From NCBI GenBank assembly GCA_947259165.1, contig CAMYKY010000004.1, positions 46,481 to 110,480 on the forward strand: a DNA stretch of 64,000 bases, written 5' to 3'. Numbering within the stretch: position 1 is the first letter of the stretch; the number at the start of each line of letters is the position of its first letter. A model generated the notes under the pieces. That model ran no database searches, had not been told where the DNA came from, and saw nothing but the letters and a program-made list of their open reading frames with translations. The stretch comes from an uncultured Acidobacteriota bacterium (GTDB lineage Bacteria; Acidobacteriota; Vicinamibacteria; Marinacidobacterales; SMYC01). Below are positions 1 to 9,999 of the stretch, one piece after another. The position numbers and the translations under genes were made by a program.

Positions 1-970
1 GACGGTGGTCTTCATTCTCTATGTCTCGATCGGCGGGATGATCGCAATCACGTGGACGGACGTGATTCAGGGCCTACTGATGCTCGCCGTCGTTGTCGGA
101 ACCGCACTCGTCATGGTGTGGCGCGTGGGCTCACCTTTCGAGCTCATGCAGCAAGCCACTGCAGTGGCACCAGAGCTGGGACAAGTCACGCATCGGACGG
201 TATCGAGCTACATGGGTTATTTCGTCATTTGGGCGACCGCGATCCCAGTCATCCCCCACATCGTCATGCGGGTCTTGACCGCAAGAGATGCCCGAAGCGC
301 TCGCCTGTCCCTCAACGTGGCGATGCTCGCCTACAGCGTTTTGATCCTCGCAGCGTGTCTGGCGATCGTTCCTGTAGGCAAGCTGAACTTCCCGGCTCTC
401 GCGGACGCCGACCAAGTATTCCTGCGAGTCATCGAGTCTGAATTCCCGCCCGTGATCCGCGGTGTGGCAGTCGCAGCGGTTCTAGCTGCGGTGATGTCCA
501 CCACCGACGCACTTCTTCTCGCTTGCAGCTCGGCGATCGCGCATGACCTGCTCGGCAACCTGCTCCACGATCGCGCCAGCGAGAAAACCCTGGCTCTGAT
601 CCGTGTCGGCTCTGCCTGGGGCATCGGCGCGTTGGCGCTGTATTGGGCGTTTTCGCCACCCGAGCTCATCTCCGAGTTCTACACGGCGGGGATCGGTCTC
701 CTGAGCGCGAGCCTGTTCGTGCCGACCGTCGCGGGGCTCTGGTGGCGACAGGCGAACCTCGCGGGGGGCGTCGCCGCACTCGTCGTAGGCGCCGCAACCT
801 ACATTCTCGTCCAGCTCGGGATCTTCGGTTTGGGGCTTTCTCCGATTCTCGTCGCCCTTCCAGCGAGCGCGCTCGCCATGGTCGCCGGAGCGTTGCTTGG
901 ACCTCCGGAAGAACAAGCGATGCTCGAGCAGATCGAAGCGCTCCACCGAGCCCCCGGCACAACTCATTGA
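1..970 (+). CDS. Sodium:solute symporter (SSS) family protein, 5'-truncated by the window edge
   Basis: Hydrophobic multi-TM ORF; SSS-like segments (GGMIAITWTDVIQGLLM, AAVLAAVMSTTDALLLACSSAIAHDLL). No upstream start within the window. Confidence 0.85.
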   Translation, partial: TVVFILYVSIGGMIAITWTDVIQGLLMLAVVVGTALVMVWRVGSPFELMQQATAVAPELGQVTHRTVSSYMGYFVIWATAIPVIPHIVMRVLTARDARSARLSLNVAMLAYSVLILAACLAIVPVGKLNFPALADADQVFLRVIESEFPPVIRGVAVAAVLAAVMSTTDALLLACSSAIAHDLLGNLLHDRASEKTLALIRVGSAWGIGALALYWAFSPPELISEFYTAGIGLLSASLFVPTVAGLWWRQANLAGGVAALVVGAATYILVQLGIFGLGLSPILVALPASALAMVAGALLGPPEEQAMLEQIEALHRAPGTTH

Positions 971-989
971 TCTTGGAAACGGCACAACG

Positions 990-2441
990 ATGATGGACCT
1001 AAAGGCGATTCGACAACTCGAGCGAACGGCACGCGCGCTCGAACCCGACCTCGACGAACGGCAACGCCTGTTCCAGGATGTCGCCGGCTATGCCGAAGCC
1101 TTTTTGCAGGCTATCGACGATTTGCCGGCGTTCGTCGACACTCGCGACCAAGGTATCGGGCTGTACGACTCACCGATTCAAGACGAGCCGCGGCCGATGT
1201 CGAAGCTGCTCGAGCATTTGGGCCATGATGTCGACCGTCCCGGTCTCAACCCAGCATCGGGCGGCCACTTCGGCTATATCCCGGGCGGCGGCATCTACGC
1301 CTCTGCGCTCGGCGACTACCTGGCCGCGGTCACGAATCGATACGCCGGCGTCTTCGTCCCGGGCCCCGGCGCGGTGCGAATGGAGAACTTGCTGATCGAC
1401 TGGATGCGCCAACTCGTCGGCTATCCGAAAGAGTCGACCGCGGGGAACCTCACGTCGGGAGGGAGCATCGCCAATCTAATGGGGATTGTGGCCGCCCGAG
1501 ACGCGATCGGCTTGAAGGGACGCGATTTCGAACGCAGCGTCGTCTACCTGAGCGAGCATGCCCACCACTCGTTGGGCAAGGCTCTGCGTATCGCAGGTCT
1601 CGGCGAATGCATCGAGCGATTCGTCGGGCTGGATGAGCGCCACCGAATGCAACCGGGGTCGCTCGCCAGGATGGTTCGCGAGGATCGCGCGGCCGGACTT
1701 CTTCCATTTTTGATTGTCGCCTCCGCGGGAACCACTGATACTGGCGCCGTCGACCCCCTCGACGCGCTTGCGAACGTCTGCGAGCAGGAAGGGCTCTGGT
1801 TTCACGTGGATGCCGCCTACGGAGGCTTCTTTCTTCTGTGCGACGAAGGAGCAAAGATCCTTCGTGGTCTCGATCGCTCACAATCGCTGGTCATGGATCC
1901 CCACAAGACGCTGTTCGTTCCCTACGGCTCGGGCGCGGTGCTGGTTCGTGACCGTTCGTCGTTGCTCGCGAGTCATCACTACCTGCCGAATTACCTTCAG
2001 GATACGAGGCATGCCCAAGACGAGCTTTCTCCCGCGGACCTGTCACCGGAGCTCAGCAAGCACTTCCGCGGTCTGAGACTTTGGATGCCGCTGTTGCTCC
2101 ACGGTGTCGCCCCGTTTCGGGCCGCGCTCGAGGAAAAACTTCTGCTCGCGCGTTATTTCTATGAAGAGCTTCGAGCTAAACCCGGGTTCGAGGTCGGTCC
2201 TTATCCGGACCTCTCCGTCGTCATCTTTCGCTATATCCCGCGACACGGTGATCCCAACGCGTTCAACCAGAAGCTGGTCCACGCGATCCACCAAGACGGC
2301 ACGGTCTTTCTTTCTTCGACCCTCGTCAACGGCCAGTTCACCCTCAGGATGGCGGTGTGCGCGTTCCGCACGCACCTCGAAACGGTTCAACAAGCCCTGA
2401 AGATCATCGAGACCCTCGCCAAGAAACTCGAGTCGACCTAG
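990..2441 (+). CDS. Pyridoxal-dependent (group II / aromatic-L-amino-acid type) decarboxylase
   Basis: FHVDAAYGGFFLL and SLVMDPHKTLFVPYGSG (PLP-Lys motif) typical of group II decarboxylases. ATG at 990 chosen because the longer ORF overlaps the symporter. Confidence 0.88.
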   Translation: MMDLKAIRQLERTARALEPDLDERQRLFQDVAGYAEAFLQAIDDLPAFVDTRDQGIGLYDSPIQDEPRPMSKLLEHLGHDVDRPGLNPASGGHFGYIPGGGIYASALGDYLAAVTNRYAGVFVPGPGAVRMENLLIDWMRQLVGYPKESTAGNLTSGGSIANLMGIVAARDAIGLKGRDFERSVVYLSEHAHHSLGKALRIAGLGECIERFVGLDERHRMQPGSLARMVREDRAAGLLPFLIVASAGTTDTGAVDPLDALANVCEQEGLWFHVDAAYGGFFLLCDEGAKILRGLDRSQSLVMDPHKTLFVPYGSGAVLVRDRSSLLASHHYLPNYLQDTRHAQDELSPADLSPELSKHFRGLRLWMPLLLHGVAPFRAALEEKLLLARYFYEELRAKPGFEVGPYPDLSVVIFRYIPRHGDPNAFNQKLVHAIHQDGTVFLSSTLVNGQFTLRMAVCAFRTHLETVQQALKIIETLAKKLEST

Positions 2442-2579
2442 TGGACTAGTGCATGGACCCGCTGATCCTGTCGGTAAATTCCGACGTCATTTTGGGTGCG
2501 GACAAGGCGCTCCGACGAATTCATATCTAGATATTTGCCGCCTTCGGAGGAATTTCGTGGCCAGCTCCACGACTCGATT

Positions 2580-3761
2580 TCAGGGATGAGGATCGAGCAG
2601 AAAGAGTCCCTGCTCAATGCCGCTGACCGCCACGACACCGCTCGGGAAAAAGGGATAGACAGACCAGGCGCCGTTGAACTCGGAGGCATTGTCGCTCGGG
2701 TAGATATCGAAGAACCCGACCGGTAGCAGGCGTCCGTCCGCAATCGCATTCAAGCTGAATGTACGCAGCCCCGCACGGTAGTTCGCCTGATAGAGAACAC
2801 CGTCGCGAATATACATGTTGTGATCGATCGCCGGGCTCGCACTCTGGTGCGTCCCGATCAGGACCGGCCGGTCGAGATTAGCGATGTCCCAGATCCGGGT
2901 CAGCGTAGAGTGGCCAAAATTCTTTTCGTCGAGCTCGTCACCCAGCAGCAAGAACAAATGGTCGTCCGTCACCCAGCCCTGGTGGGTGTACGCGATCCCG
3001 TCATAGCTCGTGCGAGAGACCATTATCGGGTTCGCTTTGTCCGTCACGTCCGCGATGGTCAACGTATCCTCGTTAAAAGCGAAACAAACTTCGCGACCTC
3101 GGTAATCGCTATCGACACCGTCGTACGCAACACACTGCAGGTCATGTGTGTAGCCATCGGCAGCGAAACAGCCGGCAAACTTCGGCTGTCTTGGCAGGTC
3201 GATGTTCACCATGTGGAAGCCGAAATTGCAGGTATTGGACCCGACGATGTAGGCGAAACCGGTCGTTTCGTTGATAGCGATATTGTGGGCGTTCGAGAGC
3301 GACTCGCCCGCGTAATGGATTGTCTCGGTAAACGTCACCGGCGCAACCGAAACGTCGCGAAGCTGCAGCAGGTCGAAGACTTGCATGCCGTGATCCGCGG
3401 CCTCGGAAACGACGTAGGCGTGATGCTTGTGAACCTTGATGTCCCGCCAAGGACTCGGCTCACCGTGGGCCGCTAGGTGACCGAGGAATACCGGCGTGAG
3501 AGGATTGGTGATCTCGACGAACGCGGTGCCGTTTCCGAGTCCGAGGAGCACGAACTCACGCCCCGTTTCCGAATCCGCCCATCCCCACAGGTCGTTCGCC
3601 TGCGTGCCGGCCGCGCCGAGCGCAGCAAGCGGGATAACGCTGAGCAGGTCGATTCGGTCACAGGGATATCCGGCCGCCCGCCCCTCCATGCAAGGCTGAG
3701 CGCTAGCCGCTAGCCCTCCACCCATTGTCAGCACCATGACAACCACTGCTCGGAACGACAT
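2580..3761 (-). CDS. Choice-of-anchor B family / LVIVD-repeat secreted protein
   Basis: N-terminal signal peptide; DLWGWADSETGREFVLLGLGNGTAFVEITNP and HNIAINETTGFAYIVGSNTC are characteristic of choice-of-anchor B proteins. Confidence 0.8.
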   Translation of the reverse strand: MSFRAVVVMVLTMGGGLAASAQPCMEGRAAGYPCDRIDLLSVIPLAALGAAGTQANDLWGWADSETGREFVLLGLGNGTAFVEITNPLTPVFLGHLAAHGEPSPWRDIKVHKHHAYVVSEAADHGMQVFDLLQLRDVSVAPVTFTETIHYAGESLSNAHNIAINETTGFAYIVGSNTCNFGFHMVNIDLPRQPKFAGCFAADGYTHDLQCVAYDGVDSDYRGREVCFAFNEDTLTIADVTDKANPIMVSRTSYDGIAYTHQGWVTDDHLFLLLGDELDEKNFGHSTLTRIWDIANLDRPVLIGTHQSASPAIDHNMYIRDGVLYQANYRAGLRTFSLNAIADGRLLPVGFFDIYPSDNASEFNGAWSVYPFFPSGVVAVSGIEQGLFLLDPHP

Positions 3762-3825
3762 AAAGCTATTCTAGCAGCCCCTCTTGTTTCCCGTTCCCGT
3801 TCCCGGCCTCCACCGCTGGAACCGT

Positions 3826-5007
3826 CTAGTCCAACAAATCCGCCACCGACTCCGCGATCGCCAGCGCGCTCGTCGCCGCCGGCGACGGCGCGCTCAAAAC
3901 ATGGACGACGTCACCGTGCCTCTCGATAAGAAAATCGTCAACCAAAGTACCGTCGCGCCGAAGCGCCATCGCGCGAACGCCGGCCTCCGCCGGCTCCAGG
4001 TCCGCTTCCGTCACTTCCGGAACCAACCGTTGCAAGCCACGTACGAAAGCTCGCTTCGAGAACGAGCGCCGGTACTCGTCCACCGCCATCGCCCAGTGCT
4101 TCGCTCCCATTCGCCAAAACCCCGAGAAGCGAAGCATCTCGGAGACATCCCGCCAGTCGACGTCGGACCGGCGATACCCTTCCCGCGCAAACGCAAGTAC
4201 TGCATTCGGTCCAGCTTCGATCTCGCCGTTCATGCGTCGAGTAAAGTGAACGCCAAGAAACGGAAAGCGCGGATCCGGCACCGGGTAGATCATGTGCCGC
4301 ACGAGCCTTCGACTCTCCGGCTTCAATCGATAGTACTCGCCTCGGAAACCGAGCACCAGAACCGATGGGTGCACACCCGACATCTTGGCGACACGATCCG
4401 CCTGCAGCCCAGCGCAGCAAATAACTCGCTTGGCGTGGAAATCGCCCATGCTCGTCGTGAGCGTTGACCCTTCGAGCGATCGGACATCCGCCCCAGTCTC
4501 GATGCGTCCCCCCGCGCGCTGAAAAACCTCCGCGAGCTTCTCAGCAACGGCACGAAACGAGACGATGCCCGTGTCGGATGAGACGAGAGCTTCCACGCCG
4601 TCGGCGTGAGGCTCGATGTCTTTGAGCTCGTCCCGCGAGACGAGGCGCAGCCCACCCACACCGTTGTCACGACCTCTTGCCAACAAACCCTGCAAGCGCG
4701 GACGCTCCTCCTCCGACGTTGCAACGACGACTTTCCCGCACAGCTCGAAATCCACTTCGTTCTCTCGACAAAACTCGATGAGCTTCGCCACACCTCGCCG
4801 GCAATTGCGCGCCCTGAGCGAGCCAGGCCGATAGTAGAGGCCCGAATGGATGACGCCGCTGTTGTGCCCGGTCTGATGCGCGGCTAGCGCGAGCTCCTTC
4901 TCTAGCACTAGCACCGTCTGCCGCGGATTCCGGCACAGGATCTCTCGCGCCGTCGCGAGCCCAACGATACCTCCGCCTACAATCGCAACGTCCACCATGA
5001 CGATCAC
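3826..5007 (-). CDS. lhgO: L-2-hydroxyglutarate oxidase (FAD-dependent)
   Basis: DVAIVGGGIVGLATAREIL Rossmann motif; HQTGHNSGVIHSGLYYRPGSLRARNCRRG is the LhgO/L2HGDH signature; full-length 393 aa. Confidence 0.9.
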   Translation of the reverse strand: MIVMVDVAIVGGGIVGLATAREILCRNPRQTVLVLEKELALAAHQTGHNSGVIHSGLYYRPGSLRARNCRRGVAKLIEFCRENEVDFELCGKVVVATSEEERPRLQGLLARGRDNGVGGLRLVSRDELKDIEPHADGVEALVSSDTGIVSFRAVAEKLAEVFQRAGGRIETGADVRSLEGSTLTTSMGDFHAKRVICCAGLQADRVAKMSGVHPSVLVLGFRGEYYRLKPESRRLVRHMIYPVPDPRFPFLGVHFTRRMNGEIEAGPNAVLAFAREGYRRSDVDWRDVSEMLRFSGFWRMGAKHWAMAVDEYRRSFSKRAFVRGLQRLVPEVTEADLEPAEAGVRAMALRRDGTLVDDFLIERHGDVVHVLSAPSPAATSALAIAESVADLLD

Positions 5008-5067
5008 TTATGGATCGTAGCGCATCACGAGATCAATTCAATTACACTGGGAGCAACGGCTCGATCC

Positions 5068-6162
5068 ATGACGCCACTCATCTCCACGGGAAGAACGTTG
5101 AGAAGACTGATTCTCGCACTGTTGCCGGTCACGGTCGCAACGTTCGCGATCGCGCTCCACTTCCCCAACGTGACCGAATCGCTCTACTCACAGTCGATCT
5201 ACCCGTGGGTCGCGCGGGGGTTCGCTCTCGTCAATCGTGCCCGGTTCTCGCTCGCGGAGACGATTGCGCTCGTCGGTCTCGTCGCCGGCCTCGCGGGGTT
5301 GGTTCGGATTGTCCGTCAGCGCGATCGGCGCTTTACTCGAACGTTGCTCTGGGTCGCCGGCATCGCCGCGGTCGCCGTCACCGTCTTCTTCGTGCTTTGG
5401 GGTTTCAACTACGCGCGGCCATCGTTGGCGACGCGCTCTGCGCTATCGGCGGATGGCGTGAAGGCGGAAGCCGTTCTTGCCGCTGGAATCGAGGCCGCGG
5501 AGCTCGCTTCATCGCTATTCGACACGCTCGAGACGCAAACGATGCCGAGTGTCCTGCCGTTCGGATTCGACGCATTGAATCACGAGCTCGACGAGGCGTT
5601 CGGGCGACTGAAGCTTCCCGGCGACCCTATCGACTTCGAACCGACACCGGCCAAGCCGCTGTCGAGCTCGTGGATGCTGTCGTATCTCGGCATCAGCGGC
5701 ATCTTCATCCCCTTCACGGGCGAGCCGTCCGTCAACGTTCTCCAACCCGATGCCGCGCTTCCGATCGTCGTCGCCCACGAAAAAGCTCACCAACGAGGTG
5801 TCACCCACGAAGGCGAGGCGAACTTCGCCGCGTTCCTCGCGTGCGCGAACGAGTCGAGCCCGCCGTATTTCCGCTACGCCGCCTACCTGTTCGCGACGCG
5901 ATACCTGCTCGGAGAGGCGTCGAGGTACCTGCCGCGAAACAGCATCGAGAGCGCGTGGTCGCACCTCGATGAAGGACCGACCGCCGACGTCAGAGCAATC
6001 CACGAGTTTTGGCGCCGTTTCGAAGGCCCCGCAAGCCGAGTCGCTAGCCGCGCCAACGACCAATACCTACGCACGATGCAAGTCCCCGGCGGGATCCAAA
6101 GCTACGGCACCGTCGTGCAACTATTGATGGCGTTGGACGAGAAGGGCGAGCTGTTTCCGTAG
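5068..6162 (+). CDS. DUF3810-like membrane protein with metallopeptidase-like HExxH motif
   Basis: N-terminal TM segments; VVAHEKAHQRGVTHEGEANFAAFLAC (HEKAH plus downstream HEGEANF) as in DUF3810 proteins. Confidence 0.72.
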   Translation: MTPLISTGRTLRRLILALLPVTVATFAIALHFPNVTESLYSQSIYPWVARGFALVNRARFSLAETIALVGLVAGLAGLVRIVRQRDRRFTRTLLWVAGIAAVAVTVFFVLWGFNYARPSLATRSALSADGVKAEAVLAAGIEAAELASSLFDTLETQTMPSVLPFGFDALNHELDEAFGRLKLPGDPIDFEPTPAKPLSSSWMLSYLGISGIFIPFTGEPSVNVLQPDAALPIVVAHEKAHQRGVTHEGEANFAAFLACANESSPPYFRYAAYLFATRYLLGEASRYLPRNSIESAWSHLDEGPTADVRAIHEFWRRFEGPASRVASRANDQYLRTMQVPGGIQSYGTVVQLLMALDEKGELFP

Positions 6163-6175
6163 CGGCTCTCCTCTT

Positions 6176-6346
6176 GCCGGCATACGGTATTCGGCATACG
6201 GCATACGGTCGCCGCTTACGTGCCAGGGTTTGAGGCGCAGCTCGAGAACAGGTCTCGTGACCAAGTTGACGTTAGCCATGGGGCGTCAGCTAGTCGTGGT
6301 TAGACAGCAACCAAGCGGCAACCCGTATGCCGTATGCCGTTAACCG
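6176..6346 (+). repeat. Dispersed GCATACGG-terminated element, copy A
   Basis: Left arm ccggcatacggtattcggcatacggcatacggtcgccgcttacg; right arm acccgtatgccgtatgccgtt; same architecture and partly shared interior as 9836-9999 (opposite orientation) and 62341-62508. Confidence 0.75.
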
Positions 6347-6349
6347 CTC

Positions 6350-7813
6350 TTACATCGACTCAGCAAGCGCCACAAATGTTTTCACGCCGAAGCCGGTGGC
6401 GCCCTCCGGAAAGTACTTCCACTTCTTTTCCAGGATGAAAGGGCCGGCAATATCGAGGTGGGCCCACTTCGCACCCTCAGGGACGAACTCCTGGAGGAAC
6501 AATCCGGCGGTGATCGCGCCGGCGAGCTTGCCGCCGATGTTGTTGAGATCGGCGTAGGGATTCTTGAGCATCTCGCGGTATTCCTCGATCAACGGGAGCT
6601 CCCAGTAGGCTTCGCCTTGGCTCGCACCAGAATCGATCACCGATCGGATGAGCGCGGGGTCGTTTCCCATGATGCCCGCGACCGAAGTCCCCAACGTTCG
6701 AACGATCGCGCCCGTCAAGGTCGCCGCGTCGACGATGTGCGTCGCCTTTTCTTCACCGGCTCGCGCCAGCGCATCGGTGAGAACGAGGCGCCCTTCGGCG
6801 TCGGTGTTGTCGACCATGATGGACTTGCCGTTTTTCGCGACGATAATATCGCCGGGTCTCTGCGCGTCCGGTCCCGGAAAGTTCTCGGCCGCCGCCACGA
6901 TCCCAGTGACGGCGGTCTTCGGCTCGAGCTTCGCGATCGCTGCCATGGCAGCGATCACCGCGGCACCGCCTGCCATGTCCCCCTTCATCGACCACATCCC
7001 CTCGGAAGGTTTAATGGAGATGCCGCCGGTGTCGAAGGTGATGCCCTTGCCGACGAGGGCAAGGTGACGCTTTGATTTCTTCGCAGGCCGATAGCGTAAG
7101 ACGATCAGGCACGGCGGGTAGATACTTCCCTTCCCGACCGCGACGAGCCCGCTGTAGCCCTGGCGGGCGAGCGCTGCCGCACCCGAGACAATCGTTAGCC
7201 CGAGCTTTCCCGAGCTAGCGATTTTCTTCGCGACCGCCGCGAGCGTCTTGGGATAGATCTTGTCGCCGGGCTCGTTCACGAGATCGCGAGCACGATTCAC
7301 CTCCTCACTCACGATACGGGAGCGCATGAGCTCACCCTCGGCTTTCCGACGAGAGGAAGACGGACACACCAGACTGACCGAAACGCTTCTTTTGGTCTTG
7401 TCCTTCAGGTACTTGTCGAAACGGTAGTCGCCGAGCACATAGCCTTCGGTGACCGCACCGACGTAGTCGACCCCGAGACGCCCGTTGAGGAGAAACGCTA
7501 GCCGTGAAAAACCGAAGTCCGCAGCGTGGCCGAGAGAACGTGCCGCGAAAATCTTCACGCTTTCTCGCAGCTCGTACACCTTTTCGAGAGACGATGAGAA
7601 CACGAGCAGCGCTTTAACCGGCACGCCATCTCCAAAATGCAGGAGCAGCTCACGTTGATACTTCCCCCGCTTGAACGCCTTGGCGGCACCGGCGAGCGCC
7701 TTTCCGAGAACGGAATCGTCGATATCCAGGAGCTCGCCATCGGGATCGATGACGGCTACCGCCAGGTCAGCTTTTAGCTTCGCGAGAGGTTGGGGCGACA
7801 GTGAGATCTTCAT
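6350..7813 (-). CDS. pepA: Leucyl aminopeptidase (M17 family)
   Basis: LVGKGITFDTGGISIKPSEGMWSMKGDMAGGAAV and NTDAEGRLVLTDAL metal-binding motifs. Confidence 0.93.
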   Translation of the reverse strand: MKISLSPQPLAKLKADLAVAVIDPDGELLDIDDSVLGKALAGAAKAFKRGKYQRELLLHFGDGVPVKALLVFSSSLEKVYELRESVKIFAARSLGHAADFGFSRLAFLLNGRLGVDYVGAVTEGYVLGDYRFDKYLKDKTKRSVSVSLVCPSSSRRKAEGELMRSRIVSEEVNRARDLVNEPGDKIYPKTLAAVAKKIASSGKLGLTIVSGAAALARQGYSGLVAVGKGSIYPPCLIVLRYRPAKKSKRHLALVGKGITFDTGGISIKPSEGMWSMKGDMAGGAAVIAAMAAIAKLEPKTAVTGIVAAAENFPGPDAQRPGDIIVAKNGKSIMVDNTDAEGRLVLTDALARAGEEKATHIVDAATLTGAIVRTLGTSVAGIMGNDPALIRSVIDSGASQGEAYWELPLIEEYREMLKNPYADLNNIGGKLAGAITAGLFLQEFVPEGAKWAHLDIAGPFILEKKWKYFPEGATGFGVKTFVALAESM

Positions 7814-7817
7814 GGGT

Positions 7818-9770
7818 CTATTCGGCCTCGTCGGCGTACTTCTCCTTCAGGCTGTCGATAACGCCCGGATCCGCGAGGGTCGTGGTATCGCCGAGCGTTT
7901 TTCCCTCCGCGATATCCCGAAGCAGGCGTCGCATAATCTTGCCCGATCGAGTCTTGGGCAAATCCGCGGTGAGAATGATGTCGTCGGGTCGTGCAATCGC
8001 CCCGATACGCTTCACGACATGTTGTTTCAAGTCATCGATGAGGGACGGTTTTGCTTCCGCGCCTTCTTTCAGAGTGACGAAGGCGGCGATGGCCTGTCCT
8101 TTGATGTCATGCCCACGGCCAACCACCGCCGCTTCGGCAACACCCGGGTATTCAACCAGCGCGCTTTCGACTTCCATAGTCCCAATCCGGTGACCGGAGA
8201 CGTTCAAAACGTCATCGACGCGGCCCAGGATCCAGAAATAGCCATCCGGATCACGCTTGGCACCATCGCCAGGGAAGTAGACGTCGTTCGACCACTTGCT
8301 CCAATAGGTGCTCACGTAGCGTTCCGGGTCGCCGTAGATACCGCGCAGCATCGACGGCCACGGACGTTTGATAGCGAGAAACCCGCCGCCCACTTCCACG
8401 CTGTCGCCGGCCCCGGTCAGGATGTCCATTTGGATACCCGGAAACGCCTTGGTCGCCGAGCCGGGTTTGAGCGTCGTCACGCCGGGCAGAGGCGTGCACA
8501 TGATGGCGCCCGTCTCCGTTTGCCACCAGGTGTCCACGACCGGACAGCGCTTGCCTCCGATGAACTCGTGGTACCACATCCAAGCTTCGGGATTGATTGG
8601 CTCACCCACGGTACCCAGTAGCCTCAGCGACGACAGGTCGTGCTTGCCAGGCCACTGCGTTCCCCACTTCATGAACGCGCGGATGGCGGTGGGTGCCGTG
8701 TAGAAGCAAGTGACGCCGTAGTTGGCGATGATCGCCCAGAATCGATCCTTCTCCGGCCAGTCCGGTGAACCTTCGTACATCACTTCGGTAACGCCGAGCG
8801 CGAGGGGGCCGTAGACAATGTAGCTGTGGCCAGTCACCCACCCAATATCGGCAGCGGCCCACCACACGTCATCATCCTTCAGATCGAAAACGTACTTCGT
8901 CGTTGCCGCAACCTGGGTCAGATAACCGCCAGTGGTATGAACAATCCCCTTCGGCTTGCCGGTGGTGCCGGACGTGTAAAGGATGTAGAGCATGTCCTCG
9001 GCGTCCATCGGCTCGGGCTCGCAATAAGCATCGACATCCTCGACGAGATCATGCCACCAGTGGTCGCGGCCTTCCTCGAAGTGAATCTTGAAGTCGTCGC
9101 GTTTGACCACCACGACGTTCTCGATGCTAGGCGCACCCTCGGCCGCGTCGTCGACGACCTTCTTCAGTGGGACGACATTCCCCCGTCGATAGCCACCATT
9201 GGCGGTGATGACGAGCTTGGCTTCGGCATCGATGATGCGGTCTCGGAGCGAATCCGCACTGAATCCACCGAAAACGACACTGTGCACTGCTCCAATACGA
9301 GTGCAGGCCAGCATCGAAATGGGAAGCTCGGGGATCATCGGAAGGTAGATCGCCACGCGATCGCCCTTCTTCACGCCCAGTTTCTTCAGAGCGTTCGCGA
9401 ACCGGTTGACTTCCCGGTAGAGGTCCCAGTAGGTCAGCGTGCGCTTGTCGCCGGGCTCACCCTCCCAAATGAGAGCCGCCTTGTTGCGCCGCGCGGTATG
9501 GATGTGTCGATCGAGGCAGTTGACGCTAACGTTCAGCTTGCCCCCGACGAACCACTTGGCATGGGGAGGATTCCAGGAAAGGACTTCGCTCCACGGCTCG
9601 ATCCAATCGAGCTCTCCGGCCATTCGCGCCCAGAAGGCTTCGTAGTCCTTGTCTGCCTCTTCGTAGATCGACTCGTCTTTTGCATGGGCTTTCTGGCGAA
9701 AGTCGTCCGGTGGCGCGAACTCCCGCCCTTCCTCTAATAACGCATCGATTTCCGCATTGTCGTCGCTCAT
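7818..9770 (-). CDS. acs: Acetate--CoA ligase (acetyl-CoA synthetase)
   Basis: [21 protein letters not shown]-terminal [19 protein letters not shown] with the conserved lysine; 650 aa. Confidence 0.95.
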   Translation of the reverse strand: MSDDNAEIDALLEEGREFAPPDDFRQKAHAKDESIYEEADKDYEAFWARMAGELDWIEPWSEVLSWNPPHAKWFVGGKLNVSVNCLDRHIHTARRNKAALIWEGEPGDKRTLTYWDLYREVNRFANALKKLGVKKGDRVAIYLPMIPELPISMLACTRIGAVHSVVFGGFSADSLRDRIIDAEAKLVITANGGYRRGNVVPLKKVVDDAAEGAPSIENVVVVKRDDFKIHFEEGRDHWWHDLVEDVDAYCEPEPMDAEDMLYILYTSGTTGKPKGIVHTTGGYLTQVAATTKYVFDLKDDDVWWAAADIGWVTGHSYIVYGPLALGVTEVMYEGSPDWPEKDRFWAIIANYGVTCFYTAPTAIRAFMKWGTQWPGKHDLSSLRLLGTVGEPINPEAWMWYHEFIGGKRCPVVDTWWQTETGAIMCTPLPGVTTLKPGSATKAFPGIQMDILTGAGDSVEVGGGFLAIKRPWPSMLRGIYGDPERYVSTYWSKWSNDVYFPGDGAKRDPDGYFWILGRVDDVLNVSGHRIGTMEVESALVEYPGVAEAAVVGRGHDIKGQAIAAFVTLKEGAEAKPSLIDDLKQHVVKRIGAIARPDDIILTADLPKTRSGKIMRRLLRDIAEGKTLGDTTTLADPGVIDSLKEKYADEAE

Positions 9771-9835
9771 CGTAATCCTCCTTTAACAGCCAGAGCAGAG
9801 ATTCTATGACAAACGGTCAGGATCCGCGTAACACG

Positions 9836-9999
9836 TTCGGCATACGGTATACGGCATACGGGTGCTGCTCTGGCGCCGGCATGCACAGTTAGCCGAACCC
9901 CGACGGTTGGCGGTAAGTCTGCTTCGAGTCTCGTTCTCGAACAAAACCGGCAACCGGCACCGTAAGCGGCGACCGTATGCCGTATGCCGTATGCCGCTT
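9836..9999 (-). repeat. Dispersed GCATACGG-terminated element, copy B (inverted relative to copy A)
   Basis: Left arm ttcggcatacggtatacggcatacggg; right arm caccgtaagcggcgaccgtatgccgtatgccgtatgccg. Its reverse complement shares ggcatacggtcgccgcttacg...tcgagaac with copy A. Confidence 0.75.
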
